DNA of 25,571 nucleotides from an uncultured Lachnospiraceae bacterium (GTDB taxonomy: Bacteria > Bacillota > Clostridia > Lachnospirales > Lachnospiraceae). Below, piece by piece: positions 15,582 through 21,994 of this stretch. The notes below the pieces were generated by a model, which was not told the DNA's origin, ran no database searches, and worked only from the letters and a program-made list of their open reading frames with translations. The position numbers were made by a program, and so were the translations under genes. Location: the NCBI GenBank assembly GCA_910585935.1, contig CAJUHN010000019.1, positions 1 to 25,571 on the forward strand, read 5' to 3'. How positions within the stretch are numbered: position 1 is the stretch's first letter; each line of letters starts with the position of its first letter.

Positions 15582-16526
15582 TTGAAAAAAATATTTGGAA
15601 GTCTATTTTTTGCCTGTGTGTTTTTATTCATGTTATGCAATCCTAAAACCACAGTTTCAGGCGCACAAACAGGATTGCTTTTATGGTTTCATTCCATTAT
15701 TCCTGCTCTGCTGCCCTTTATGATACTTTCCAGTTTGATGGTCGCAACGAATGCGATTTCCTTTTTTACTTTTTTTTTAGGTCCTATTGCGAATAAAATT
15801 TACGGAATTTCTTCTAATGGCTCTTATGCCTTATTTGCAGGTCTTTTATGCGGATATCCTATGGGAGCAAAAACCTGTGCCGATTTAGTGCAAAAGCAAA
15901 AAATCAGCCAAGCAGAAGCCCAATATTTGCTCTGTTTTACCAATAACCCTAGTCCTGCTTTTGTGATCAGCTACATCTGTGATTCTGTACTAAAAACACC
16001 CACCACACTGCCTTTTCTTTTAGCAATTTACACCGCTCCCCTTTTAGCAGGTTTTATCTATCATATCTTCCAACATACAAAATATAAAGAAGAGAAAAAA
16101 ACTTTTTTTCCCTACCTGCCTAATCGCTCTTTTGATTTAACTCTCGTGGATAATGCTATCATGAACTCATTTGAAACCGTTACAAAATTAGGCGGATATA
16201 TCATTTTATTCTCTATTTTAGCATCTTTTATTAAAAATTTAGATTCTAGAATCATACATGAGCCTCTTCGCTGCTTTCTTTTAGCTTTAACAGAAATCAG
16301 TACTGGTATTCATTATTTAGGGAACAGCATTTTAAAAAATTCCCATCTCCCTATCAAAGAGATGGCGATTTGTGCCTGTGTTTCCTTTGGAGGACTGTCT
16401 GGAATAGCACAGACAAAAAGTATTTTAAAAAATACCTCTTTATCCATCCTTCCTTACATATCCAGTAAATTATTAATCTCTATTTTATCCGCAATTTTAT
16501 TTTATCTTTATCATATTTTTTTATAA
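15582..16526 (+). CDS. ylbJ: Sporulation integral membrane protein YlbJ-like
   Basis: This 314-residue, very hydrophobic protein has about seven or eight membrane segments and conserved blocks WFHSIIPALLPFMILSSLM, GLLCGYPMGAKTCADL and FTNNPSPAFVISYI, typical of YlbJ, a member of the nucleoside-recognition/Gate family needed for spore formation in Bacillus. It is about 90 residues shorter than Bacillus YlbJ. The start codon is TTG with AGGTGA four bases upstream; no earlier in-frame start has a site. It is the only + strand gene after 1.3 kb, divergent from pepD and convergent with the rsmD-coaD unit. In Bacillus the homologues ylbH-ylbI-ylbJ are neighbours, so the gene has kept its neighbourhood but not its orientation. 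Confidence 0.85.
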   Translation: MKKIFGSLFFACVFLFMLCNPKTTVSGAQTGLLLWFHSIIPALLPFMILSSLMVATNAISFFTFFLGPIANKIYGISSNGSYALFAGLLCGYPMGAKTCADLVQKQKISQAEAQYLLCFTNNPSPAFVISYICDSVLKTPTTLPFLLAIYTAPLLAGFIYHIFQHTKYKEEKKTFFPYLPNRSFDLTLVDNAIMNSFETVTKLGGYIILFSILASFIKNLDSRIIHEPLRCFLLALTEISTGIHYLGNSILKNSHLPIKEMAICACVSFGGLSGIAQTKSILKNTSLSILPYISSKLLISILSAILFYLYHIFL

Positions 16527-16624
16527 ATAATTTCACTATAACAATCTATCCACGGAAATCAATTTTTTAAATAATCATACGTTTTCATTCTTAGATTTTC
16601 AAGTATAATAATTACCCTCGAAAT

Positions 16625-16806
16625 GCTCTTTTCAAAAAGCAGAACAGCCAACAATCTAGCGAAAGCAAGGAAATATTCCATAAGAAGCCCCTTGGAAGAC
16701 GTCGGCACTTAATGAGTGAACCCATAAGGGTTCAACGAATTTAGTACCGCTACGTCTGGAACGGAGCGAAAGCGCGGCTTCGCTGGAATACTTCCTTGCT
16801 GTAGCG
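16625..16806 (+). repeat. Dispersed structured repeat, copy F (full)
   Basis: The left flank begins at about 16625 (GCTCTTTTCAAAAAGC) and the core is 16656-16806. Outer arms AGCAAGGAAATATTCCA and TGGAATACTTCCTTGCT pair with one mismatch. GAAGCC pairs with GGCTTC, and the apical hairpin GAACCC-ATAA-GGGTTC is perfect. The core is bracketed by a 13-base direct repeat with one mismatch (16594-16606 and 16814-16826, sharing TTTCAAGTAT). The 16527-16868 gap also holds the terminator at 16852-16888 and nothing else I can support. Confidence 0.9.
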
Positions 16807-16851
16807 CCCCTTTGACTTTCAAGTATCCTGATAACCATTTCTTACGAAGAT

Positions 16852-16888
16852 GAAAAAACGATTCCTACCTATTCTTGGTAAGAATCGT
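16852..16888 (-). terminator. Intrinsic terminator overlapping the end of a coding region
   Basis: Arms 16858-16869 and 16877-16888 form a 12-bp stem with one G-T pair and a 7-base loop, followed on the - strand by TTTTTTC. The 5' arm is made of the last codons of the coiled-coil gene, and the TAG stop (16869-16871) lies at the loop/3' arm junction. Confidence 0.85.
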
Positions 16889-17549
16889 CTTCCCCTTTGT
16901 ACTCTTCATAGTTTTCATATCCTTTCGTTTCTGCACTTTCCTCTTCCTCTTGTCCTACTAATTCATCTCTATTTGCTTGTATTTGCCCAAAAGTAGCATT
17001 TAAAGATTCATAAAATCCCTCATAACGCTGTCTAGAATCCTCTACCATATCCGCTACAATCTGTTGTACGCCTTCTAACATTTCATCAGTATATTGAATC
17101 GCCCCCAGTCTGATATTATTTGCATCCATCGTAGCTGCATCAATCAAATCCTGTGCTTGATTTGTTGCATCTTGTACAATTTCATTCGCTTTTGCAAACG
17201 CTTGTTGCATAATTTCATGCTCATCAATCAACTCATTTGTTTGAATTGTTGTTTGACGTAACATCAATTCTGAATCTGTCTGTGCCTTATTTAACACCAT
17301 ATTTGCTTCTGCCTGTGCTTTACTTAATATCGCATCTGCATCTGCCCTAGCCTTATTTAAAATTTCATCTCTATTTTTAATAATATTCTGACATTTTTTA
17401 ATTTCATCTGGAGTACGCATTTTCAATTCTGATAATAAATCTAAAATAGTATCTTTATTCACAATAATTTTAGAATTAGAAAGAGGATAAAATTTACAAT
17501 CTTCTATGTATTGTTCTATTTCCTCAATAAGCCTTTCGATTTTACTCAT
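16869..17549 (-). CDS. Coiled-coil protein of the coaD operon (DivIVA/ATPase-subunit-like)
   Basis: This 226-residue protein is predicted mainly helical. A globular-looking N-terminus (1-45) is followed by an Ala-, Gln- and Asp-rich coiled coil (about 50-190) with repeated KARADADAILSKAQAEAN-type units (66-90), and an acidic Glu/Tyr tail. Similar proteins in clostridia are labelled DivIVA-like or H+-ATPase subunit-like on coiled-coil similarity alone, so I assign no function. Its ATG overlaps the end of coaD by 8 bases, with AAGGAGAG inside coaD, indicating translational coupling. It has no signal peptide or membrane span. Its last codons form one arm of the operon terminator. Confidence 0.75.
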   Translation of the reverse strand: MSKIERLIEEIEQYIEDCKFYPLSNSKIIVNKDTILDLLSELKMRTPDEIKKCQNIIKNRDEILNKARADADAILSKAQAEANMVLNKAQTDSELMLRQTTIQTNELIDEHEIMQQAFAKANEIVQDATNQAQDLIDAATMDANNIRLGAIQYTDEMLEGVQQIVADMVEDSRQRYEGFYESLNATFGQIQANRDELVGQEEEESAETKGYENYEEYKGEDDSYQE

Positions 17550-18039
17550 TTTTCTCTCTCCTTAACTGATATTTTTCGCGTACTTTCTCTCCTACTATAT
17601 CTGGAACAAATTTTTTAATATCCCCTCCCATCATTGCCACTTCTTTCACTGTGCTGGAACTCAAATAAGCATATTCTAGGCGCGTAGTTAAAAATACAGT
17701 ATCTATCTGTGGATTCAAAACATAATTTGTCTGGGACATCTGAAGTTCATATTCAAAATCTGTAATCGCTCGCAACCCTCTCACAATAATATTCGCATGA
17801 GATTGGCAGGCATAATCTACTAAAAGACCATCAAATGCTTCTACCTTTACATTAGGAATATGCTTTGTAACCTCTATTAACATACTCACTCGTTCTTCTA
17901 CCGAAAACAAAGGATGTTTGGCATTATTTTTTAACACTCCTACAATTAATTCATCTGTAATTTTTAAAGAGCGTTCAATCACATCTAAATGTCCATAGGT
18001 GACAGGATCAAAACTTCCTGGGTAAATAGCTCTTTTCAT
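17542..18039 (-). CDS. coaD: Phosphopantetheine adenylyltransferase CoaD
   Basis: This 165-residue protein is a typical CoaD, catalysing the fourth step of coenzyme A synthesis (4'-phosphopantetheine + ATP to dephospho-CoA). It has the nucleotidyltransferase T/H-x-G-H motif as TYGH (14-17) after YPGSFDPV, RGLRAITDFEYELQM in the middle and YLSSSTVKEVA near residue 130. Length is normal for the family. AAGGAGTAAG precedes the ATG. It lies between rsmD (63 bases upstream) and the coiled-coil gene (8-base overlap). CoaE, the next enzyme, is encoded at 20976-21563 in a separate unit. Confidence 0.96.
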   Translation of the reverse strand: MKRAIYPGSFDPVTYGHLDVIERSLKITDELIVGVLKNNAKHPLFSVEERVSMLIEVTKHIPNVKVEAFDGLLVDYACQSHANIIVRGLRAITDFEYELQMSQTNYVLNPQIDTVFLTTRLEYAYLSSSTVKEVAMMGGDIKKFVPDIVGEKVREKYQLRREKNE

Positions 18040-18102
18040 TATAACTTACTCCTTTTCCTAATCCTAAATTATGTTTCTTCCAGCGATCCTCTGCTCACTA
18101 CT

Positions 18103-18657
18103 CTATTTTTTTCTAATAAAGTAATGTTGATTTGTTTTATATTGCTTTTTTTTCTCCAAATAATATCCATATTCCTGTAAATAAGAAATTTCTGTGTCCA
18201 AAGCAGCTTCCACAATGATTAGAGTATGATTGTCTATCAAAGAGGAATTTTGTAAATATTTTAACACCTCTTTTTCTAACATTTTATGATAAGGAGGATC
18301 TAAAAAAATGATAGAAAATACGATCTTTCTGTCTTCTAATCTTTTTAAAGCTGTTAAAACATCTACTTCCATTACAATAGCATTTTCTTTTAATTTGGTA
18401 AATACTAAATTCTCTTTGATACAATTTACTGCCTTTTTATTATTTTCTACAAAATAAGCTTCTTTTGCTCCTCGGCTCAAAGCTTCTATTCCAATCGCTC
18501 CGCTGCCGCTAAATAGATCTAAAAAATAACAATCATATAAATCCTGCTGCAATATATTAAATAGTGTTTCTTTGATGCGATCCGTCGTGGGTCTTGTATC
18601 CATTCCTTCTATTGTTTTTAATGCTAATCTTTTCGCTTTTCCTGCAATCACACGCAT
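18103..18657 (-). CDS. rsmD: 16S rRNA (guanine966-N2)-methyltransferase RsmD
   Basis: This 184-residue SAM-dependent methyltransferase starts MRVIAGKAKRL, the family-typical N-terminus. TRPTTDRIKETLFNIL, the SAM-binding motif DLFSGSGAIGIEALSRGA and the catalytic DPPY follow in order. It methylates N2 of G966 (E. coli numbering) in the 30S subunit. The start at 18657 is chosen over an in-frame ATG at 18711 because GAGGAGAG lies at good spacing before it and the extra 18 residues are not family-like and overlap a stem-loop. rsmD-coaD is the usual Firmicutes arrangement (ylbH-ylbI in Bacillus). Confidence 0.94.
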   Translation of the reverse strand: MRVIAGKAKRLALKTIEGMDTRPTTDRIKETLFNILQQDLYDCYFLDLFSGSGAIGIEALSRGAKEAYFVENNKKAVNCIKENLVFTKLKENAIVMEVDVLTALKRLEDRKIVFSIIFLDPPYHKMLEKEVLKYLQNSSLIDNHTLIIVEAALDTEISYLQEYGYYLEKKKQYKTNQHYFIRKK

Positions 18658-18683
18658 ATGTAATTTGCTCTCCTCATTTTTTA

Positions 18684-18740
18684 TACTGCTGTTTTGGTAT
18701 ATCCTATCCATATAGAATATACCAAACCAAATCCAGCAGT
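18684..18740 (-). terminator. Long stem-loop between the SASP gene and rsmD
   Basis: ACTGCTG/CAGCAGT closes an outer 7-bp stem and TTGGTATAT/ATATACCAA an inner 9-bp stem, separated by an asymmetric internal loop. On the - strand it begins 16 bases after the SASP stop and is followed by ATAAAAAATG, not a strong U-run. It could terminate or stabilise the SASP mRNA. Confidence 0.45.
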
Positions 18741-18755
18741 AATTAATTCTTTGTT

Positions 18756-18959
18756 TTATTTACCAGCCATCTGTTTTTCTTGAGCTTCAATCATTTTCTT
18801 TACCATATAGCCGCCTACAGAACCATTCTGATAAGAAGTGAGATTACCATTATATCCTTGGCTTAAAGGTACACCAATTTCATTTGCTACTTCATATTTA
18901 AATCTGTTTAATGCCTCTCGTGCTTCTGGTACAGTAGATCTGTTAGAATTACTTGCCAT
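18756..18959 (-). CDS. Alpha/beta-type small acid-soluble spore protein
   Basis: This 67-residue protein matches the alpha/beta SASP family: LNRFKYEVANEIGVPL (18-32) with the GPR germination-protease recognition region, and the C-terminal DNA-binding block GGYMVKKMIEAQEKQM (49-64). These proteins coat spore-core DNA, protect it from UV and heat, and are degraded on germination. The length is normal. A perfect AAGGAGGCG site precedes the ATG. It stands alone, with its own upstream region containing a forespore-type -10 (CATAATA). It shows directly that the organism makes endospores. Confidence 0.95.
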   Translation of the reverse strand: MASNSNRSTVPEAREALNRFKYEVANEIGVPLSQGYNGNLTSYQNGSVGGYMVKKMIEAQEKQMAGK

Positions 18960-19005
18960 AATAAAGCGCCTCCTTAAAAATGAATTTGGTTGTTTGTTAC
19001 GCTAT

Positions 19006-19034
19006 TATTATGTGTCATTTCTTTGTTAATACAC
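19006..19034 (-). promoter_or_regulatory. Candidate forespore (sigma-G type) promoter for the SASP gene
   Basis: On the - strand the -10 is CATAATA (19006-19012), which fits the sigma-G CATNMTA pattern. A 17-base spacer leads to GTGTA (19030-19034), a poor match to the -35. It lies 47 bases upstream of the ATG. The assignment rests on the -10 and the gene class. Confidence 0.4.
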
Positions 19035-19049
19035 TAGGAGTTCCTTCAT

Positions 19050-19093
19050 AATTTGTCAAAAAAACCCTATTTTACTGTTTATTTTAACAAATT
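19050..19093 (-). terminator. Stem-loop after the FtsA-like gene
   Basis: AATTTGTCAAAA (19050-19061) and TTTTAACAAATT (19082-19093) form a 12-bp stem with one G-T pair and a 20-base loop, starting 13 bases after the stop at 19106 on the - strand. No U-run follows, so termination is uncertain. Confidence 0.35.
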
Positions 19094-19105
19094 AGACTAA
19101 AAATA

Positions 19106-20905
19106 TTATCTATCCTCTTCTATTTCTAATAGATCTTCATATGTACCCGTCAACTCTTTCCATTTAAGCGAAAAGTTTTCATACACTTTATCGGTTCTAT
19201 CTGCTAAACGGTTATTGATATATAATTTCACCATATCTAAATTGATATCTAAAAACTGTGCCACTTGTTCTGCCGTATAATAATCTAAAAATTCAATTTT
19301 ATCATTTTGTTTTATTTGATAATATCCCGCTTCTAATTTCCCATTTACTTGTGTAAATTTGGGGCAGACAATTTTTCTTTTTTCTACTTCAAATATAATA
19401 GTATCTTCATATTCTGGCAGGCTGTCTAACGTACAAACAGCAGGTTCTCCTATGGTAGATTCTTTTATGATGATTCGATCATTTTGCTTAATAGAAGTTT
19501 GTAAATTCACGGTTTCTCCATTTAATAAAATGACTGCACTATCTCCCACTTCTCCTCGAATAATTCTCTGTCTTCCATTCACATAAAACTCAAGTTCCTT
19601 CCCTCTGCGTGGGAATAAAAAATCGTTTGGATAATCTGCCTGCATCACAGCGTCCATAATGGTCAGTTTATCATTATCATAGAGTTTCATACGCTCTCCA
19701 TTAAAGTAAATGAAAATAAAACTATTTTTCTGATTATAAAAATTCAAGCAGATTCCAATTGGAGTGACTAAGAGAGAATCTTTTTTTATAGATTCGTCTA
19801 TAAAATCAATATTTCCCATTACCTCTGCTCCACGCAATGCAACTCTTTCTTTTAAGATCCCTAAATTTTCCGCTAATTTCTCTGTAAAACCGGGGACTTT
19901 TCCTCCGCCTCCTACTACAAATACTGCATTTACAGATTTTCCGCCATTTAATTCTTTTATTTTTTTACTAATGTCTTCTGCCATTTTATTCATAGTAGGT
20001 TCTAAAATATGTAATACATCTTCTCTTGTAGTCTTATATGTGAGACCCATAATATCAGTATAGGATATCGGCTTCTTTTTATCCACTGCCAATTTTATTT
20101 TCTCTGCCATGTCAAATTCTACCAGATATTCTTTCACTAAAACTTCTGTTAGTTCATCTCCTGCCACTGAAATCATGCCATATGCGGTAATACTGCCATC
20201 TTTTGTGATACAGATATCCGATGTTCCTGCTCCAACATCGATTAAAGCGATATTTAATAGCCGAAATTGAACTGGAATCGCTAATTGAATCGCTGCAATA
20301 GGCTCTAATGTCAGATTCGCTACATGAAGCTGCGCCTCTTCCACTGCTGCATATAAACTGTCTACCACTTCTTCCGGCAAAAAAGTAGCTAATACATCCG
20401 CTCCTACTTTTCTCGCTTTATGCCCTTCTAACTGACTTATTTCATACCCATTGAGATAATATTTTACTACAGTATAGCCAACACAATAAAATCGGATATC
20501 CATCTCTTCTTTTCTCAAACTCTCATGAGCAGTTTCTACTCCTAACATATCTAAAGAATAAATATGTTCATTCGTGACTAACGTTTCCTCTTCAAAAGTT
20601 TGTTCTATATGCATAGTCGCTGTTTTTAACACACGCCCTGCTGCTGCGATACAGACCTCTGTCAGTTCTATCCCCAGCATATTCTCTAACTGCATCTTTA
20701 TTTTATAGATGATTTGCCCTACTTTTGCGATATCATGTATCTGCCCGTCCATCATCGCTCTGGTATCATGTTCTTTCACACATTGTGCCACTACCTTAAA
20801 CTTTTTATGCTCCATATAGCCTACTGTTCCAACGACACTTCGTGTGCCAATATCCAAGCCAAATACCATATGATCTGGATATCTTTTTCTTTCTCTTTCT
20901 CCCAT
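19106..20905 (-). CDS. FtsA-like actin-fold ATPase with extra C-terminal domain
   Basis: In this 599-residue protein residues 13-385 have the FtsA/PilM actin-like fold: phosphate-1 loop FGLDIGTRS (15-23), an SHS2-like insertion (about 80-170), phosphate-2 ALIDVGAGTSD (220-230), and adenosine motif VFVVGGGGKVPGF (about 335). Residues from about 390 to 599 are an added region predicted to hold two small beta-grasp-like units (FIYFNGERMKLYDNDKL; FYVNGRQRIIRGEV then LNGETVNLQTSIKQNDRI) and a final helical part. Standard FtsA is about 420 residues and ends in an amphipathic membrane helix, which I do not see here. It probably binds ATP and may act in division or a related assembly. GGAGG lies 12 bases before the ATG. 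It is 70 bases downstream of coaE. Confidence 0.8.
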   Translation of the reverse strand: MGERERKRYPDHMVFGLDIGTRSVVGTVGYMEHKKFKVVAQCVKEHDTRAMMDGQIHDIAKVGQIIYKIKMQLENMLGIELTEVCIAAAGRVLKTATMHIEQTFEEETLVTNEHIYSLDMLGVETAHESLRKEEMDIRFYCVGYTVVKYYLNGYEISQLEGHKARKVGADVLATFLPEEVVDSLYAAVEEAQLHVANLTLEPIAAIQLAIPVQFRLLNIALIDVGAGTSDICITKDGSITAYGMISVAGDELTEVLVKEYLVEFDMAEKIKLAVDKKKPISYTDIMGLTYKTTREDVLHILEPTMNKMAEDISKKIKELNGGKSVNAVFVVGGGGKVPGFTEKLAENLGILKERVALRGAEVMGNIDFIDESIKKDSLLVTPIGICLNFYNQKNSFIFIYFNGERMKLYDNDKLTIMDAVMQADYPNDFLFPRRGKELEFYVNGRQRIIRGEVGDSAVILLNGETVNLQTSIKQNDRIIIKESTIGEPAVCTLDSLPEYEDTIIFEVEKRKIVCPKFTQVNGKLEAGYYQIKQNDKIEFLDYYTAEQVAQFLDINLDMVKLYINNRLADRTDKVYENFSLKWKELTGTYEDLLEIEEDR

Positions 20906-20975
20906 AGTCTTATAATGCCTCCACCATAAGGATATTTCCTCTTTTACGCATAGCTATAGAATACCACGAATTTAA

Positions 20976-21563
20976 CTAAAATTCCAGTGCATTTTTTATT
21001 TCTTGTCTGGTTTTTTCTATGTTTCCATTATTATTGATTATCCTTTGACAATTCTTTTCAAATTCCGATTCTTTTAATTGACTTTTTATTATTTTATCAA
21101 TTCTTTCATCGGTATAATTTCTATTTTCCTTTAGCCTCTTTCTTCTTATTTCCTCATCTGCTTTCACATACCAAATTTCATCACAGATTTCCTCATAATG
21201 ATCTTCTATCAATAAAGCAGCTTCTATCACAATGATTTTTGCTGGGTCTTCTAATAAAATGCAAGAAATCTCTCCTTGAATATATTCTTTTACCATAGGA
21301 TGCACAATATGATTCAATTTTTTTAATGCAGATGGATCTCCAAATACAATCTCTGCTAATTGATTTCTATCTATCGTCTGATCTTCTTTTAAAATTCCCG
21401 TTCCAAATTCTTCTACAATCCTTTCATAGCAACTATGTTCTGGTTCTGTTAATTGATGGGCAATTTCATCTGCATGTAATAACTTCGCATCAAATTCCTC
21501 TTCTATGATAGATAATACAAAAGATTTCCCCGCTCCCACACCACCTGTAACACCAATAACCAT
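20976..21563 (-). CDS. coaE: Dephospho-CoA kinase CoaE
   Basis: This 195-residue P-loop kinase catalyses the last step of coenzyme A synthesis (dephospho-CoA + ATP to CoA). The Walker A is GVTGGVGAGKS (4-14). LHADEIAHQLTEP (about 34-46) carries the acceptor-site Asp, HPMVKEYI is the CoA-domain signature, and a lid region RRKRLKENRNYTDERI (about 140-155) is visible. Length is typical. AGGAGGG precedes the ATG. It lies 18 bases after an unknown gene and belongs to the polA unit; the pairing of polA with coaE is common in Firmicutes. Confidence 0.95.
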   Translation of the reverse strand: MVIGVTGGVGAGKSFVLSIIEEEFDAKLLHADEIAHQLTEPEHSCYERIVEEFGTGILKEDQTIDRNQLAEIVFGDPSALKKLNHIVHPMVKEYIQGEISCILLEDPAKIIVIEAALLIEDHYEEICDEIWYVKADEEIRRKRLKENRNYTDERIDKIIKSQLKESEFEKNCQRIINNNGNIEKTRQEIKNALEF

Positions 21564-21581
21564 TCACTTTCCCTCCTATAA

Positions 21582-21977
21582 TTATATATTATTCTGTAAA
21601 TATTGTTTCATCAATTCTCCATTTCCAAAACGATTTACTAATTGATTTATTAAAATAGTAATCATGATTTTATCTTTTTCTATATCTGTTTCTAAATGTT
21701 GTTTCACGTTTCTATTTACTATTACACTAAATCTTTTACTCTTTTGAAAATCCTTTGGAAATTCAAGGATATAAATACAAAACCCTGTCCAACTTCGGTG
21801 GATATATAAGGTATCCTCTTCAAAATAAATAAACCATTTATCTTCCATTTCCTGTGGTATGATTCCATTTTGAAGCTGTTCATATTCTGACTCGCTTAAT
21901 TCTATCTCCATCGAAAAAGTTTCTGTTTCCAAAGGCATTTCTTCTGTTTTCCAATCATGTTTTTGAGCCTTTTTCAT
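21582..21977 (-). CDS. Conserved-looking hypothetical protein between polA and coaE
   Basis: This 131-residue acidic protein has no membrane segment. The central part, WFIYFEEDTLYIHRSWTGFCIY (about 48-69), is the most distinctive: a run of aromatic residues with an HRSWTG motif that I recall from small uncharacterised bacterial proteins, though I cannot name a family. The C-terminus is predicted helical (MITILINQLVNRFGNGELMKQYL). AAGGAGAG precedes the ATG. It is 17 bases after polA and 18 before coaE, so it is almost certainly co-transcribed with them. No function is assigned. Confidence 0.75.
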   Translation of the reverse strand: MKKAQKHDWKTEEMPLETETFSMEIELSESEYEQLQNGIIPQEMEDKWFIYFEEDTLYIHRSWTGFCIYILEFPKDFQKSKRFSVIVNRNVKQHLETDIEKDKIMITILINQLVNRFGNGELMKQYLQNNI

Positions 21978-21994
21978 TTATTCTCTCCTTTTTA

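Noticed and set aside
16656..16838. 60-codon open frame on the - strand inside repeat copy F
   Set aside because: It lies wholly in the structured repeat, has no convincing ribosome site, and equivalent frames are broken or altered in other copies.
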